From Streptomyces flavidovirens DSM 40150 (GTDB lineage: Bacteria > Actinomycetota > Actinomycetes > Streptomycetales > Streptomycetaceae), in the NCBI RefSeq assembly GCF_000429085.1, contig NZ_AUBE01000003.1:186001-250000 (forward strand): a stretch of 64,000 bases of DNA, in the 5' to 3' direction. The notes below the pieces were generated by a model. That model ran no database searches. It had not been told where the DNA came from and worked only from the letters and a program-made list of their open reading frames with translations. The translations under genes were made by a program, and so were the position numbers. Each line of letters begins with the position of its first letter. The stretch's first letter is position 1. Of this stretch, positions 23,762 through 33,298 are shown in pieces.

Positions 23762-25993
23762 TCAGTGGACGTCCGGCGCCGGCCTGCTCGTGACCGGGGC
23801 CGGGCCCACCGGCTGCCAGGCGGAGGCGTCGCTTCCGGTCCAGTAGAGGCGGCCGTCCAGCGCCACCGCCGCGACGGAGGTGTTGCCCGCCGTGTCCGTG
23901 GTGGACGCGGGAGCGCCCCCGAAGAGGAAGTTGCCACGGTTCCAGCGCGGTACGCCGGCCCGTCCCGGCGGGAGGACGGCGGTGCCGAGCAGGCCCGAGC
24001 CGTCGCGCGCCGCCAGCAGCCCGCCGGTGGCGCTCACCGGGCCGAAGCCCGCCCGGCCGCCGAGGTCGGTGACCGCGTCCGTCGGCGCCGCGGCGGTCAC
24101 CGCGCCCGCCGATGCCCCCGCGGTGAAGCGGACGGCGAGGACCGTGCCGGAGCCGGGCTTGCGGAAGTACAGGCGTACGCCATCACCGTCCGGACGGACC
24201 GTCGGGGGCACCGGCGTCGCGGGCAGGGCGGCGGGAACGGGGCCGCGCAAGGGGGCGCCGGGCGAGTCCTGGGTCCAGACGACGGTAGACGTGAGGGTCT
24301 GCGCGAAGACGTAACCGCGGCCCTGGCTGTCGACGGCCGCCGCCGGGTCGCCGAACACCTGCTGACCGCCGAGCGCCCGCCACGGGGCCCAGCTCCCGTC
24401 GGGGAGCTGCGTACGGGAGCTGAGTGCGTGGCCGCCGTCACGCAGGTAGACCGTCGCGCGGCCCTCGCGGTCCACCGTCACCGCCGGGGCGCTGATGTCC
24501 AGGGATTCGGGCGCGTGGCGGGAGTGCGGCATGCCGAGGGACTGCCAGGGGCCGAAGGGGCCGCCCACGGAGCTCTGTACGGCGGTGACGACGTCCCTGC
24601 GGTAGCCGACCGGACCCTCGAACGACGTGCGGGTGCCGAAGAGGGCTATGCGGCCGTCGGGCAGCTTCTCGGAGGTGATGCCGCTGTCCAGGCCGGTCCC
24701 GCCGAGCAGGGTCGGACCGGTCCACGCGGGCTCCGGCGCCGATCGGGCGCCGGGCCGGGACCCGGGCCGCGAGCCGTCCTTCGTGCCCGGCTCCCGGTGC
24801 CAGACCGCGAGGCGCGTGTCCAGTACGGAGAACGCCCACAGCTCGCCCTCGCGCGCGCCGCTCTGGAGCCACGAGGTGCTGTTGTTGCGCGAGTGGCGTA
24901 TGCCGTACACCCAGCCGGGGCCCGTGGGCCGTCCCGCGACCTTGCGGTCGCCGCAGCCGGCCTCCGCGTCGCAGTAGTTGTCGGGGTAGTCGGTCCAGGC
25001 GTACGTCTTCAGCGTGTCCAGCTTCTCCCGCACCGCCTCCGGGCCCAGGACGTGCGGGAGGCTGCCGTTGAGGTAGCCGAGGTAGTTCTGGACGGTGAAG
25101 TGCGGGTGTTTGCCCGTCTTGCCGTACTCGGTGAGCGCCAGTTGGGCGAACCGGGCGCCGTACATGTGGTCCTGGTGGTCCGGGAGTATGTGCGGCGTGG
25201 ACTCGCGCCCGTTCGTCGGGTCGAGCATCCGTACGAACGTCGGCTGGAAGCGCTTCAGCAGCCCGGTGATCGTCTGGACGACCTGGTCCCTGGTGTACGA
25301 GAAGGTCTCCGCGACCGGCGTACCGGACGACAGCTCCGACTCCAGGGTCCGCACCTGGCCGTCCCACAGGCCGTGCAGGCTGTGCGGCCGGTTCGCGGCG
25401 CTGGCCCCCGCCTCGTGGAGCTGTATCCAGACCAGGCTGACCTCGGGACGCGCCTTCAGCGTGTTCAGCTCCGCCCAGCCGCCGCCGTCGGTACGGATCG
25501 CGGAGCGCTGCCAGGGGCTGGTGCGGTCGCCGGTGGCCATCTCGGCGTACGCGGCACGTATGCCGTTCTGCCGGGCCTCGGCGTACCGCTCCTTGTCGGG
25601 GGCGGGCAGGGGGACGCCCTTGTTCTTGCCACCGCGGAAGGAGTTGACGCCGTCCGCCTCGCCCGCCGTCAGGTAGACCGAGGTCAGGCTGTGGCCGGTG
25701 CGTATCGACTGGCTCAGGTCGGGGTTCATGAAGAACAGGTCGTCGTCCGGGTGGGAGACGATCTGCATCACGGACTCACCCGCCGCGCGTACCGGCTCCG
25801 CCTCGCCGGCTCCTCGACCCGTGTCCGCCGTGCCCGCGGTCACGGTCCTGGCCGCCTTGGGACCGGAGGCCGCGAGGGGAACGGCGGGACGGGCGAGCTG
25901 GATGCCCGTCACCGTCAGCAGCAGAGTCGCGAGAACGACGCTGGGCAGAGCGCGGCGCGGCAGGCGGGAGGTACTACGGGCCCTGGGCGGCAT
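23762..25993 (-). CDS. Secreted PIG-L family deacetylase with C-terminal propeller-like domain
   Basis: 743 residues. A signal or anchor segment lies at 14-33 (ALPSVVLATLLLTVTGIQLA). The PIG-L (LmbE) N-deacetylase domain spans about 70-330, with the zinc motif SHPDDD (His81, Asp83, Asp84), YAEARQNGIRAAYAEMA and PDHQDHMYGARF. Residues 430-740 are repeated beta-strand blocks (FGPWQSLGMP, SWAPWRALGG, WTGPTLLGG) of the PLL-like lectin/propeller kind, likely to bind sugar. It probably removes acetyl groups from an extracellular GlcNAc-containing glycan; the substrate is inferred from the family. Confidence 0.88.
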   Translation of the reverse strand: MPPRARSTSRLPRRALPSVVLATLLLTVTGIQLARPAVPLAASGPKAARTVTAGTADTGRGAGEAEPVRAAGESVMQIVSHPDDDLFFMNPDLSQSIRTGHSLTSVYLTAGEADGVNSFRGGKNKGVPLPAPDKERYAEARQNGIRAAYAEMATGDRTSPWQRSAIRTDGGGWAELNTLKARPEVSLVWIQLHEAGASAANRPHSLHGLWDGQVRTLESELSSGTPVAETFSYTRDQVVQTITGLLKRFQPTFVRMLDPTNGRESTPHILPDHQDHMYGARFAQLALTEYGKTGKHPHFTVQNYLGYLNGSLPHVLGPEAVREKLDTLKTYAWTDYPDNYCDAEAGCGDRKVAGRPTGPGWVYGIRHSRNNSTSWLQSGAREGELWAFSVLDTRLAVWHREPGTKDGSRPGSRPGARSAPEPAWTGPTLLGGTGLDSGITSEKLPDGRIALFGTRTSFEGPVGYRRDVVTAVQSSVGGPFGPWQSLGMPHSRHAPESLDISAPAVTVDREGRATVYLRDGGHALSSRTQLPDGSWAPWRALGGQQVFGDPAAAVDSQGRGYVFAQTLTSTVVWTQDSPGAPLRGPVPAALPATPVPPTVRPDGDGVRLYFRKPGSGTVLAVRFTAGASAGAVTAAAPTDAVTDLGGRAGFGPVSATGGLLAARDGSGLLGTAVLPPGRAGVPRWNRGNFLFGGAPASTTDTAGNTSVAAVALDGRLYWTGSDASAWQPVGPAPVTSRPAPDVH

Positions 25994-26328
25994 AGGAACG
26001 GTGCTTTCGGTGTGCGGAGGTACGGCGTACGGGATGGGGTGCGCCCAGGACGGCGCTGATCATCGCGCAGACTGTGGAGCAGAAGTGAAGAGGGTTTCAT
26101 GCAGCATCCGGTTCATCGGCGCCGAAAACCGGTGATGTTGCGGATCTCACTGGCCTTCTCCGTCACAGCCCGTGGGGCAGCCGGGCCGTCGTACCCTCCG
26201 GCCGTGGCCCCTGCCGCCGCTCCTGCGGATAGGCTCGTGAGCCGGACCTTTACCGGACGGGTTGATTTACCGGACGGGTTGACCGGACGGGTTGTACGGA
26301 CCGTGGGACAGCCGGAGCGGGAGGCAGC
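25994..26328. other. Divergent intergenic region between PIG-L gene and glnE, with 12-bp repeats
   Basis: 335 bases with no supported gene. CCGGACGGGTTG occurs three times (26253-26264, 26270-26281, 26283-26294) within 60 bases of the glnE start. Promoters for both genes should lie here; I could not assign them. Confidence 0.6.
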
Positions 26329-29319
26329 ATGTCGGCGCCGGGGCGCAGGAGCAGTACCTTCACGCGGCTGCTGCGGCACGGTTTCACCGATCCGTCCGCC
26401 GCCGAGCGGCTGCTCGGCACGCCTGAGCTGGCCGCCGTACGCGGCAACCCGGTGCTCCTCGACGCGCTCGGCGCGACCGCCGATCCCGACCTGGCGCTGC
26501 TCGGGCTCGTACGGCTGGTGGAGGCCCAGGACGAGGGCGAGCGGCGCGTCTTCCTCGACACCCTCGTCAGCGCCAAGCCCATGCGTGACCGGCTGCTCGG
26601 GGTGCTCGGCGCGTCCGAGGCGCTCGGTGACCACCTGGCCCGGCATCCGCGCGACTGGCACGCGCTCGTCATGTACGAGGCGGCGGACCTCCACCCCGGA
26701 ATCGCCGAATTCGAGCGGTGTCTCGCCGATGCCACCGACCCGGTGTCGCTGAGGGTCGCGTACCGGCGCTGCCTGCTGTCGATCGCGGCGCGCGACGTGT
26801 GCGGTACGACCGATGTCGCGCAGGCCGCCGCCGAACTGGCCGACCTGGCGACCGCGACCCTGCGGTCCGCGCTCGCCATCGCCGGCAAGGCCGCTCCGGA
26901 GGACGCCGCCATGTGCCGGCTCGCCGTCGTCGCGATGGGCAAGTGCGGCGGTCACGAGCTGAACTACGTCTCCGACGTGGACGTGATCTTCGTGGCGGAG
27001 GCGGCGGACGGCGCCGACGAGGACAAGGCGATCCGCGCCGCGACCCGGCTCGCCTCCCACCTCATGCGGATCTGCTCCGAGACGAACATCGAGGGCACGA
27101 TCTGGCCGGTCGACGCGAATCTGCGGCCCGAGGGGCGCAACGGGCCACTGGTGCGGACGCTCTCCAGCCACCTCGCGTACTACCAGCGGTGGGCCAAGAC
27201 GTGGGAGTTCCAGGCGCTGCTCAAGGCGCGCGCGGTCGCCGGCGACCTGGCGCTGGGCGAGGCGTACGTCAACGCCGTGTCGCCGCTCGTGTGGCAGGCC
27301 GCCGAGCGCGAGAACTTCGTCTCCGACGTGCAGAAGATGCGCCGCCGCGTCGTCGACAACATTCCGGCCGCGCAGATCGACCGCGAGCTCAAGCTGGGGC
27401 CCGGCGGGCTGCGGGACGTCGAATTCGCCGTACAGCTACTCCAGCTGGTGCACGGGCGAAGCGACGCGACCCTGCACCAGGGGTCGACGCTGGGGGCGCT
27501 GGAGGCGCTGTCGGCGGGCGGGTACGTGGGGCGGGTGGACGCCGTGCAGCTCGACGAGGCGTACCGCTTCCTGCGCTCCATGGAGCACCGCATCCAGCTC
27601 TACCGGCTGCGCCGCACGCACCTCGTACCGCAGGACGAGGCCGATCTGCGGCGGCTCGGGCGCTCGCTCGGGCTGCGCACCGAGCCGGTCGCCGAGCTGA
27701 ACCGGGCGTGGCGGCGGCACGCGTCGGTGGTGCGCCGCCTGCACGAGAAGATCTTCTACCGGCCGCTGCTCGACGCGGTCGCGCAACTGGCGCCCGGCGA
27801 GATCCGGCTGAGCCCCAAGGCGGCGGGACAGCGTCTCGAAGCGCTCGGATACGCCGATCCGGCCGCCGCCCTGCGGCATCTGGAGGCGCTCGCGTCCGGT
27901 GTGACGCGCAAGGCGGCCATCCAGCGGACGCTGCTGCCCGTGCTGCTGGGCTGGTTCGCGGACTCCGCCGACCCGGACGCCGGACTGCTGGGCTTCCGCA
28001 AGGTGTCCGACGCGCTGGGCAAGACCCCGTGGTACCTGCGGCTGCTGCGGGACGAGGGGGCGGCGGCGGAGAACCTGGCGCGCGTCCTGTCGGCGGGGCG
28101 GCTCGCCCCCGACCTGCTGCTGCGGGCGCCCGAGGCGGTGGCGCTGCTCGGCGACCCGGAGGGGCTGAAGCCGCGCGGGCGGGCGCATCTGGAGCAGGAG
28201 GTGCTGGCGGCGGTCGGGCGCGCGGACGGCGCGGAGGCGGCGGTGGCGGCGGCGCGCGGGGTGCGGCGGCGGGAGCTGTTCCGTACCGCCGCGGGCGACC
28301 TCATCGGATCGTACGGAACCGAGGAGAGCCCGGCGGAACAGGACCCCGGCGCGCTCGTCGACCGCGTCGGCAACGCCCTGACCGACCTGAACGCCGCCAC
28401 GCTGGCCGGCGCGCTGCGGGCCGCTGTGCGCGCGCACTGGGGGGACAGGCTGCCGACCCGGTTCGCGGTCATCGGGATGGGGCGCTTCGGCGGCCACGAG
28501 CTGGGTTACGGGTCCGACGCGGACGTGCTCTTCGTGCACGAGCCGTGGGACGGCGCGGACGAGCAGGAGGCGGCGCGGGCGGCGAACACAGTCGTCGCCG
28601 AAATGCGGCGCCTGCTCCAACTCCCCACCTCCGACCCGCCGTTGCTGATCGACGCCGACCTGCGGCCGGAGGGCAAGAGCGGACCGATGGTACGTACGCT
28701 CGCCTCCTACGCTGCGTACTACCGGCGGTGGTCGCTGGCCTGGGAGAGCCAGGCGCTGCTGCGCGCGGAGCCGATGGCGGGGGACGCGGACCTCGGGCGG
28801 CGGTTCGTCGAGCTCGTCGATCCGCTGCGGTACCCGAAGGCGGGGCTCGGCGAGGACGCGGTGCGCGAGATCCGGCGGCTCAAGGCGCGCATGGAGTCCG
28901 AGCGGTTGCCACGCGGTGGGGACCCGACGCTGCACGCGAAGCTGGGGCGGGGCGGGCTGAGCGACGTCGAGTGGACGGTCCAGCTGATGCAGTTGCGGCA
29001 CGGCGCGACGGTGCCGGGCCTGCGGACCACGCGCACGCGCGACGCCCTCGCGGCGGCGCGGGAGGCGGACCTCATCGCGGCGGACGACGCGGCGGTCCTC
29101 GACGAGGCGTGGGTACTGGCGACGCGGGTGCGCAACGCGGTGATGCTGGTGCGGGGGAGGGCGGGCGACACGTTTCCCTCCGACGGGCGGGAACTGGGCG
29201 CGGTGGCGCGGTACTTGGGGTACGAGGCGGGGCACGTGGGGGACATGCTGGACGACTACCGGCGTACGACGCGGCGGGCTCGGGCGGTGGTTGAGGAGCG
29301 GTTCTACGGGGCGGTGTAG
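26329..29319 (+). CDS. glnE: Bifunctional glutamine synthetase adenylyltransferase/deadenylyltransferase
   Basis: 996 residues, the full family length. Two nucleotidyltransferase halves are visible. The N-terminal (deadenylylating) half has GKCGGHELNYVSDVDVIFV near residue 205, and the C-terminal (adenylylating) half has GMGRFGGHELGYGSDADVLFVHE near 717. Each is followed by PVDANLRPEGRNGPLVRTL or IDADLRPEGKSGPMVRTL, and each by a helical regulatory domain with GPGGLRDVEFAVQLLQL or GRGGLSDVEWTVQLMQL. It attaches and removes AMP on a Tyr of glutamine synthetase according to nitrogen status. Monocistronic; three short repeats precede it. Confidence 0.97.
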   Translation: MSAPGRRSSTFTRLLRHGFTDPSAAERLLGTPELAAVRGNPVLLDALGATADPDLALLGLVRLVEAQDEGERRVFLDTLVSAKPMRDRLLGVLGASEALGDHLARHPRDWHALVMYEAADLHPGIAEFERCLADATDPVSLRVAYRRCLLSIAARDVCGTTDVAQAAAELADLATATLRSALAIAGKAAPEDAAMCRLAVVAMGKCGGHELNYVSDVDVIFVAEAADGADEDKAIRAATRLASHLMRICSETNIEGTIWPVDANLRPEGRNGPLVRTLSSHLAYYQRWAKTWEFQALLKARAVAGDLALGEAYVNAVSPLVWQAAERENFVSDVQKMRRRVVDNIPAAQIDRELKLGPGGLRDVEFAVQLLQLVHGRSDATLHQGSTLGALEALSAGGYVGRVDAVQLDEAYRFLRSMEHRIQLYRLRRTHLVPQDEADLRRLGRSLGLRTEPVAELNRAWRRHASVVRRLHEKIFYRPLLDAVAQLAPGEIRLSPKAAGQRLEALGYADPAAALRHLEALASGVTRKAAIQRTLLPVLLGWFADSADPDAGLLGFRKVSDALGKTPWYLRLLRDEGAAAENLARVLSAGRLAPDLLLRAPEAVALLGDPEGLKPRGRAHLEQEVLAAVGRADGAEAAVAAARGVRRRELFRTAAGDLIGSYGTEESPAEQDPGALVDRVGNALTDLNAATLAGALRAAVRAHWGDRLPTRFAVIGMGRFGGHELGYGSDADVLFVHEPWDGADEQEAARAANTVVAEMRRLLQLPTSDPPLLIDADLRPEGKSGPMVRTLASYAAYYRRWSLAWESQALLRAEPMAGDADLGRRFVELVDPLRYPKAGLGEDAVREIRRLKARMESERLPRGGDPTLHAKLGRGGLSDVEWTVQLMQLRHGATVPGLRTTRTRDALAAAREADLIAADDAAVLDEAWVLATRVRNAVMLVRGRAGDTFPSDGRELGAVARYLGYEAGHVGDMLDDYRRTTRRARAVVEERFYGAV

Positions 29320-29366
29320 GGGGCGGGTGGGGTGCCGGTGCCGGTGCGTGCGCAGCGGACCCGGTG

Positions 29367-29978
29367 TCACGTACCCGTCGGCAGTAGCGTCCGGCAGTGG
29401 GCGATGAAGCCTTCCAGTGCCAGGTCGAACGCGGCGTGCGTGCGGCGGGGGCCGGCCGCCGCGAGGGATCGCGCCAGCCCCGGCGTTGTCGTCTCGTCCG
29501 GGAGTTCCCACATCGTCTCCGGCGCCGCCATGTCCAGCGCGGAGCCCAGCACCAGGTTCTCCAGCGCGCTGATCACGACCATCACGTCCGCCGTCCCGAA
29601 GCCCGCGTCCAGCAGCAGCCGTACCGCGCGCTCGTACTGGCCGAGAACCTTCGGCGCGCGCACCGGTGAGGTCATGAGCAGCGGGATCGCCCGCGGGTGG
29701 GCGGCGAACGCGGCGCGGTACGAGCGGGCCCAGGCGTTCAGCGCGGCGTCCCACGGCTCCAGCTCCAGGGTCGAGGTGTCGATGGCGGAGACGACCCGTG
29801 TCCGCAGCAGCTCGACGATCCCGTCGCGGCCCTCCACATGGTGGTAGACCGACCCGGTCTGCACCCCCAGCCGCCGCGCGATCTGCGGAACGCTGAACTC
29901 CCCCTGCCGGTCGACGAGCTCAAGAGCCGTCGTCGTGATGCGCTCCCTGTCCAGCAGCGGTGTGCGTGGCCGGCCCAT
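29367..29978 (-). CDS. TetR/AcrR-family repressor
   Basis: 203 residues. The N-terminal helix-turn-helix (ITTTALELVDRQGEFSVPQIARRLGVQTGSVYHHVEGRDGIVELL) is the TetR type with VYHHV in the recognition helix, and the TetR_C_1-like ligand domain is helical. It is divergent from the APC permease/amidohydrolase operon, and a near-palindrome lies in the 140-base gap. It probably represses that operon and itself, releasing on a ligand linked to the transported compound. Confidence 0.92.
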   Translation of the reverse strand: MGRPRTPLLDRERITTTALELVDRQGEFSVPQIARRLGVQTGSVYHHVEGRDGIVELLRTRVVSAIDTSTLELEPWDAALNAWARSYRAAFAAHPRAIPLLMTSPVRAPKVLGQYERAVRLLLDAGFGTADVMVVISALENLVLGSALDMAAPETMWELPDETTTPGLARSLAAAGPRRTHAAFDLALEGFIAHCRTLLPTGT

Positions 29979-30043
29979 GTCGGTCCCCTCGAACTCAGGT
30001 CTTCCCGGATCCCCATCCGGAGGCTACATTGCCCGAAACCAGA

Positions 30044-30062
30044 AACCGAAAGCCTTTAGGTT
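30044..30062. promoter_or_regulatory. Candidate TetR operator
   Basis: AACCGAAAGCCTTTAGGTT is a 19-bp palindrome with 8 of 9 matching positions per arm. It lies between the divergent TetR and permease genes, in the least G+C-rich part of the gap. Confidence 0.6.
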
Positions 30063-30118
30063 ATGGGTTCTCCGGTCGCCCCTGCCTCCCCGCCTGCCGC
30101 AGAAGGGCCTGTCCCCGC

Positions 30119-31675
30119 ATGTCTGTGACCCCCAAGACCTCACCGGAGAGAACCGGGCCGGCCGCCGAGCCGCCCACCCTCCGCCGCGCCACCCTCGGCA
30201 CCTCGGACATCGTCTTCTTCGTCGTCTCGGCCGCCGCCCCGCTCACCGTCATGGCCGGCGTCGCGCCCCTGGCCATCGTCCTCGGCGGCATCGGCGCTCC
30301 CGCCGGCTACCTCATCGCCGGCATCACGCTCGCCGTCTTCGCCGTCGGCTTCACCACCATGAGCCGCCATGTCCGCAGCGGCGGCGCGTTCTACGCGTAC
30401 ATCGCCCAGGGCCTCGGCAAGCCCGCCGGCATCGGCGCCGCCCTGCTCGCCATGGTCGGCTACAACGGCATGGAGATCGGGGTGTACGGCCTGCTGGGCT
30501 CAGCCACCGCCGAGACCGCCGAAGCGCTGTGGGGCGTCCACATCCCGTGGCTCCCGGTGTCCCTCGCCGGGCTGCTGATCATCTGGTACGGCGGCTTCCG
30601 CTCCATCGAGTTCGGCGCCAAGCTCCTCGGCGTGCTGCTCGTCGCCGAGACCGGCATCCTCGTACTGCTCGCCGGCGGGGTACTGATCAAGGGCGGCGCG
30701 GACGGACTCTCGGCCGCCTCCTTCGCCCCCGGCAACGTCCTGGTCCCCGGTACGGCGGTCGTCCTCGCCTTCGCGTTCACCGCGTTCACCGGCTTCGAGT
30801 CCACCGCGATCTACCGCCGCGAGGCACGCGACCCCGGCCGCACCATCCGCCGCGCCACCTACATCGCGGTCGCCTTCCTCGGCCTCTTCTACGCCTTCGT
30901 CGTCTGGACCGTGATCCAGGCCTTCGGCGACGACGAGGTCGTCAGGGCCGCCACCGACGACGCGGGCGGCCTTTTCTTCGCGGCCATCACCACCTACGTC
31001 GGCGGCTGGGCGGCCGACCTGATGCACATCCTCATCGTCACGAGCATCCTGGCGTCGCTCCTCGCCTTCCACAACGCGATCAACCGCTACGGCCTGGCCC
31101 TCGCCGAGGAAGGCGTACTCCCCAAGACCTTCGGCAGGGTCCACCGGCGCCACCGCTCCCCTTACGTCGTGGGCGTCGCCCAGTCCGTCCTCGGTCTTGC
31201 CGTCGTGCTGGCCTTCGCCCTCGCCGGCGCCGACCCGTACACCCAGCTGCTTCTCTGGGTGAACACACCCGGCGGCATCGGCCTGATGGCGCTCCAACTG
31301 CTCGCCGCGATCGCCGTGCCCTTCTACTTCCGCCGCATCTCGCACACCGAGGGCGTCCTGCGCACGGTCGTCGCGCCCACCGTCGCAGCGGTGCTGCTCG
31401 CCGCCGCGATCTGGCTGGTCGCGTCGAAGATCGACGTGTTCACGGGCGCCTCGCCGACCGTCAACACGGTCCTTCTCGCCATCGTCCCCGCGACCTTCGC
31501 CGTCGGCCTCGGCCTCGCCCGGCGCCTGCGCCGCAGCCGCCCCGAGGTGTACGCCCGCTTCGGAGCGGAGCCCGAACAGCCCGACGCCGAGCCGCAGCCC
31601 GAGCAGCCCGCCGGGCCCGGGCCCGGGTCCGCGCCCGCCGCAGCCCTTCCCGCCCAGGCCGATCCAGCCCAGTAA
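30119..31675 (+). CDS. APC-family amino acid/amine permease
   Basis: 518 residues, about 12 hydrophobic spans. Family features are the N-terminal SDIVFFVVSAAAPLTVMAG, the conserved FTGFESTAIYRREARDPGRTIRRATYIAV stretch between spans 6 and 7 and GLALAEEGVLPKTFGRVHRRHRSPYV. The C-terminal tail is Glu/Pro/Gln/Ala-rich and cytoplasmic. It probably imports an amino acid, amide or amine by ion symport. The ATG at 30119 is chosen; upstream codons overlap the operator. The amidohydrolase begins 11 bases after its stop, so uptake and hydrolysis are probably one system. Confidence 0.9.
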   Translation: MSVTPKTSPERTGPAAEPPTLRRATLGTSDIVFFVVSAAAPLTVMAGVAPLAIVLGGIGAPAGYLIAGITLAVFAVGFTTMSRHVRSGGAFYAYIAQGLGKPAGIGAALLAMVGYNGMEIGVYGLLGSATAETAEALWGVHIPWLPVSLAGLLIIWYGGFRSIEFGAKLLGVLLVAETGILVLLAGGVLIKGGADGLSAASFAPGNVLVPGTAVVLAFAFTAFTGFESTAIYRREARDPGRTIRRATYIAVAFLGLFYAFVVWTVIQAFGDDEVVRAATDDAGGLFFAAITTYVGGWAADLMHILIVTSILASLLAFHNAINRYGLALAEEGVLPKTFGRVHRRHRSPYVVGVAQSVLGLAVVLAFALAGADPYTQLLLWVNTPGGIGLMALQLLAAIAVPFYFRRISHTEGVLRTVVAPTVAAVLLAAAIWLVASKIDVFTGASPTVNTVLLAIVPATFAVGLGLARRLRRSRPEVYARFGAEPEQPDAEPQPEQPAGPGPGSAPAAALPAQADPAQ

Positions 31676-31686
31676 GGAGCCCCACC

Positions 31687-33261
31687 GTGCCCGCAGCCGA
31701 TCTCGTCCTCACCGGATCCCGCGTCCGCACCCTCGACCCGGCCCGCCCCGAAGCCACCGCCGTGGCCGTCAAGGACGGACTGATCGTCGCCGTCGGCGGC
31801 GAGCCGGAGGTACAGGACTGGCGCGGCCCCGGCACCGAGACCGTCGACCTGACCGGAGCCACCCTCACCCCCGGCCTCGTCGACAGCCACAGCCACCCCG
31901 TGTGGGGCCTGGAGATGTCCACCGGCCTCGACCTGTCCGCCGTGCGCGACCTCGACGCGTTGCGCGCCGCCCTCGCCGGCGCGCGGCGCGTCGAAGGATG
32001 GATCATCGCCTGGGGACTCGACCACAACGCTTTCGGCGGCCGCGCCGTAGACCGCGCCCTGATCGAGGACGCCGTGGCCGGCGCCCCCGCCTTCATCCGC
32101 CTGTACGACGGACACTCGGCCCTCGCCAGCGGCGCCGCCCTCCAGGCCGCCAAAATCACCGGGCCGCGCACCTTCGCCCAGCGCTCGGAGATTGTCTGCG
32201 ACGCCGAAGGCCGCCCCACGGGGCACCTCATCGAGCACGCGGCCATGGACCTCGTCGGTGCGATCGTGCCCAGGCCGTCGTACAGCGAGCGCCGCGCCCG
32301 CCTCGGTGAGCTGCTCTCCGCGATGGCCGCGACCGGCCTGACCGGCGCCCACGTGATGGACCTCGGCGGCGACTGCCTGGAGTTGCTCGCCGCGGTCGAG
32401 GAGACGCGGGACCTTCCCGTACGGCTCCTCCTCGCCCCGTGGTGCATGCCGGGCGCCGGCACCGCCGAGCTCGGCGAACTGGTCGCGCTGCAGAAGGAGT
32501 CGGGCCGCCTGTGGCGCGTCGGCGGCGTCAAGTTCTTCATGGACGGCACGGTCGAGGGCGGCACCGCATGGCTGGAGCACGCCGACTGCCACGGCCAGGG
32601 AACGCAGGCGTTCTGGCCGGACCCGGCGGCGTACACCGAGGCCGTGCGCCACCTCCACACGGCGGGCGTACGTACCGCCACCCACGCCATCGGCGACGCC
32701 GCCGTACGGCACGTCCTGGACACCGTCGAGTCCCTCGGTGCCGGCGCTCGTCTGCGCCACCGTATCGAGCACATCGAGACCGTCCCCGAGGACCAGATCG
32801 CGCGCTTCGCGAAGCTCGGCGTGATCGCCTCGATGCAGCCGCCCCACACGGCGTACACCCGCGCCGACCACACCGACGAGTGGTCGAAGCGGCTCGGTGA
32901 CGAGCGGGCGGCCCGCGCCTGGCGCTGCCGCGATCTGCGGGACGCGGGCGCTGTGCTCGCCCTCGGCTCGGACTGGCCCATCGCCCACTACGACGCCCGC
33001 CAGGTCCTGGCCACCGCCCGCGCCCCGCGCGGCGCCGCCGAGGCCGGGCGCTCGCTGACCGGCCTGATGTCCCTGGAGGGCTGCACCACGCACGCGGCGG
33101 TGGCGGCGGGCGAACAGGACGTCTCGGGCCGCATCGCGCCGGGCCTGCGCGCCGACCTGACGGCCTTCGGCCTGGACCCGGTCGAAGCACCGGCCGACGA
33201 GGTGGCCGAGGCGCCGGTACGGCTCACCGTCACCGGCGGAAAGATCACCCACCGGGGCTGA
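31687..33261 (+). CDS. YtcJ-like metal-dependent amidohydrolase
   Basis: 524 residues from a GTG with AAGGAG seven bases upstream. Amidohydrolase superfamily features are GATLTPGLVDSHSHPVWG (HxH metal ligands near residue 68), GGVKFFMDGTVEGGTAWL, TATHAIGDAAVRHVLD, RIEHIETVPEDQIARFAKLGV and the closing ALGSDWPIAHYD metal Asp. YtcJ-type enzymes hydrolyse N-acyl or amide bonds; the substrate is unknown. It forms an operon with the APC permease, suggesting it cleaves the imported compound. No signal peptide, so cytosolic. Confidence 0.92.
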   Translation: MPAADLVLTGSRVRTLDPARPEATAVAVKDGLIVAVGGEPEVQDWRGPGTETVDLTGATLTPGLVDSHSHPVWGLEMSTGLDLSAVRDLDALRAALAGARRVEGWIIAWGLDHNAFGGRAVDRALIEDAVAGAPAFIRLYDGHSALASGAALQAAKITGPRTFAQRSEIVCDAEGRPTGHLIEHAAMDLVGAIVPRPSYSERRARLGELLSAMAATGLTGAHVMDLGGDCLELLAAVEETRDLPVRLLLAPWCMPGAGTAELGELVALQKESGRLWRVGGVKFFMDGTVEGGTAWLEHADCHGQGTQAFWPDPAAYTEAVRHLHTAGVRTATHAIGDAAVRHVLDTVESLGAGARLRHRIEHIETVPEDQIARFAKLGVIASMQPPHTAYTRADHTDEWSKRLGDERAARAWRCRDLRDAGAVLALGSDWPIAHYDARQVLATARAPRGAAEAGRSLTGLMSLEGCTTHAAVAAGEQDVSGRIAPGLRADLTAFGLDPVEAPADEVAEAPVRLTVTGGKITHRG

Positions 33262-33264
33262 GAG

Positions 33265-33297
33265 CGGGCCGCGCACGCGAACGTGACGTGCGGCCCG
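33265..33297. terminator. Stem-loop between convergent genes
   Basis: CGGGCCGC(GC)ACG and CGTGCGGCCCG form an 11-bp stem with a two-base bulge, between the amidohydrolase stop and the PAP2 stop. It can serve both directions. Confidence 0.7.
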
Positions 33298-33298
33298 G

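Noticed and set aside
26718..29294. 858-residue frame inside glnE
   Set aside because: Shifted frame of glnE with Gly/Arg/Ala-rich sequence and no recognisable domain.
27436..29754. 772-residue minus-strand frame over glnE and part of the TetR gene
   Set aside because: Antisense shadow spanning two real genes.
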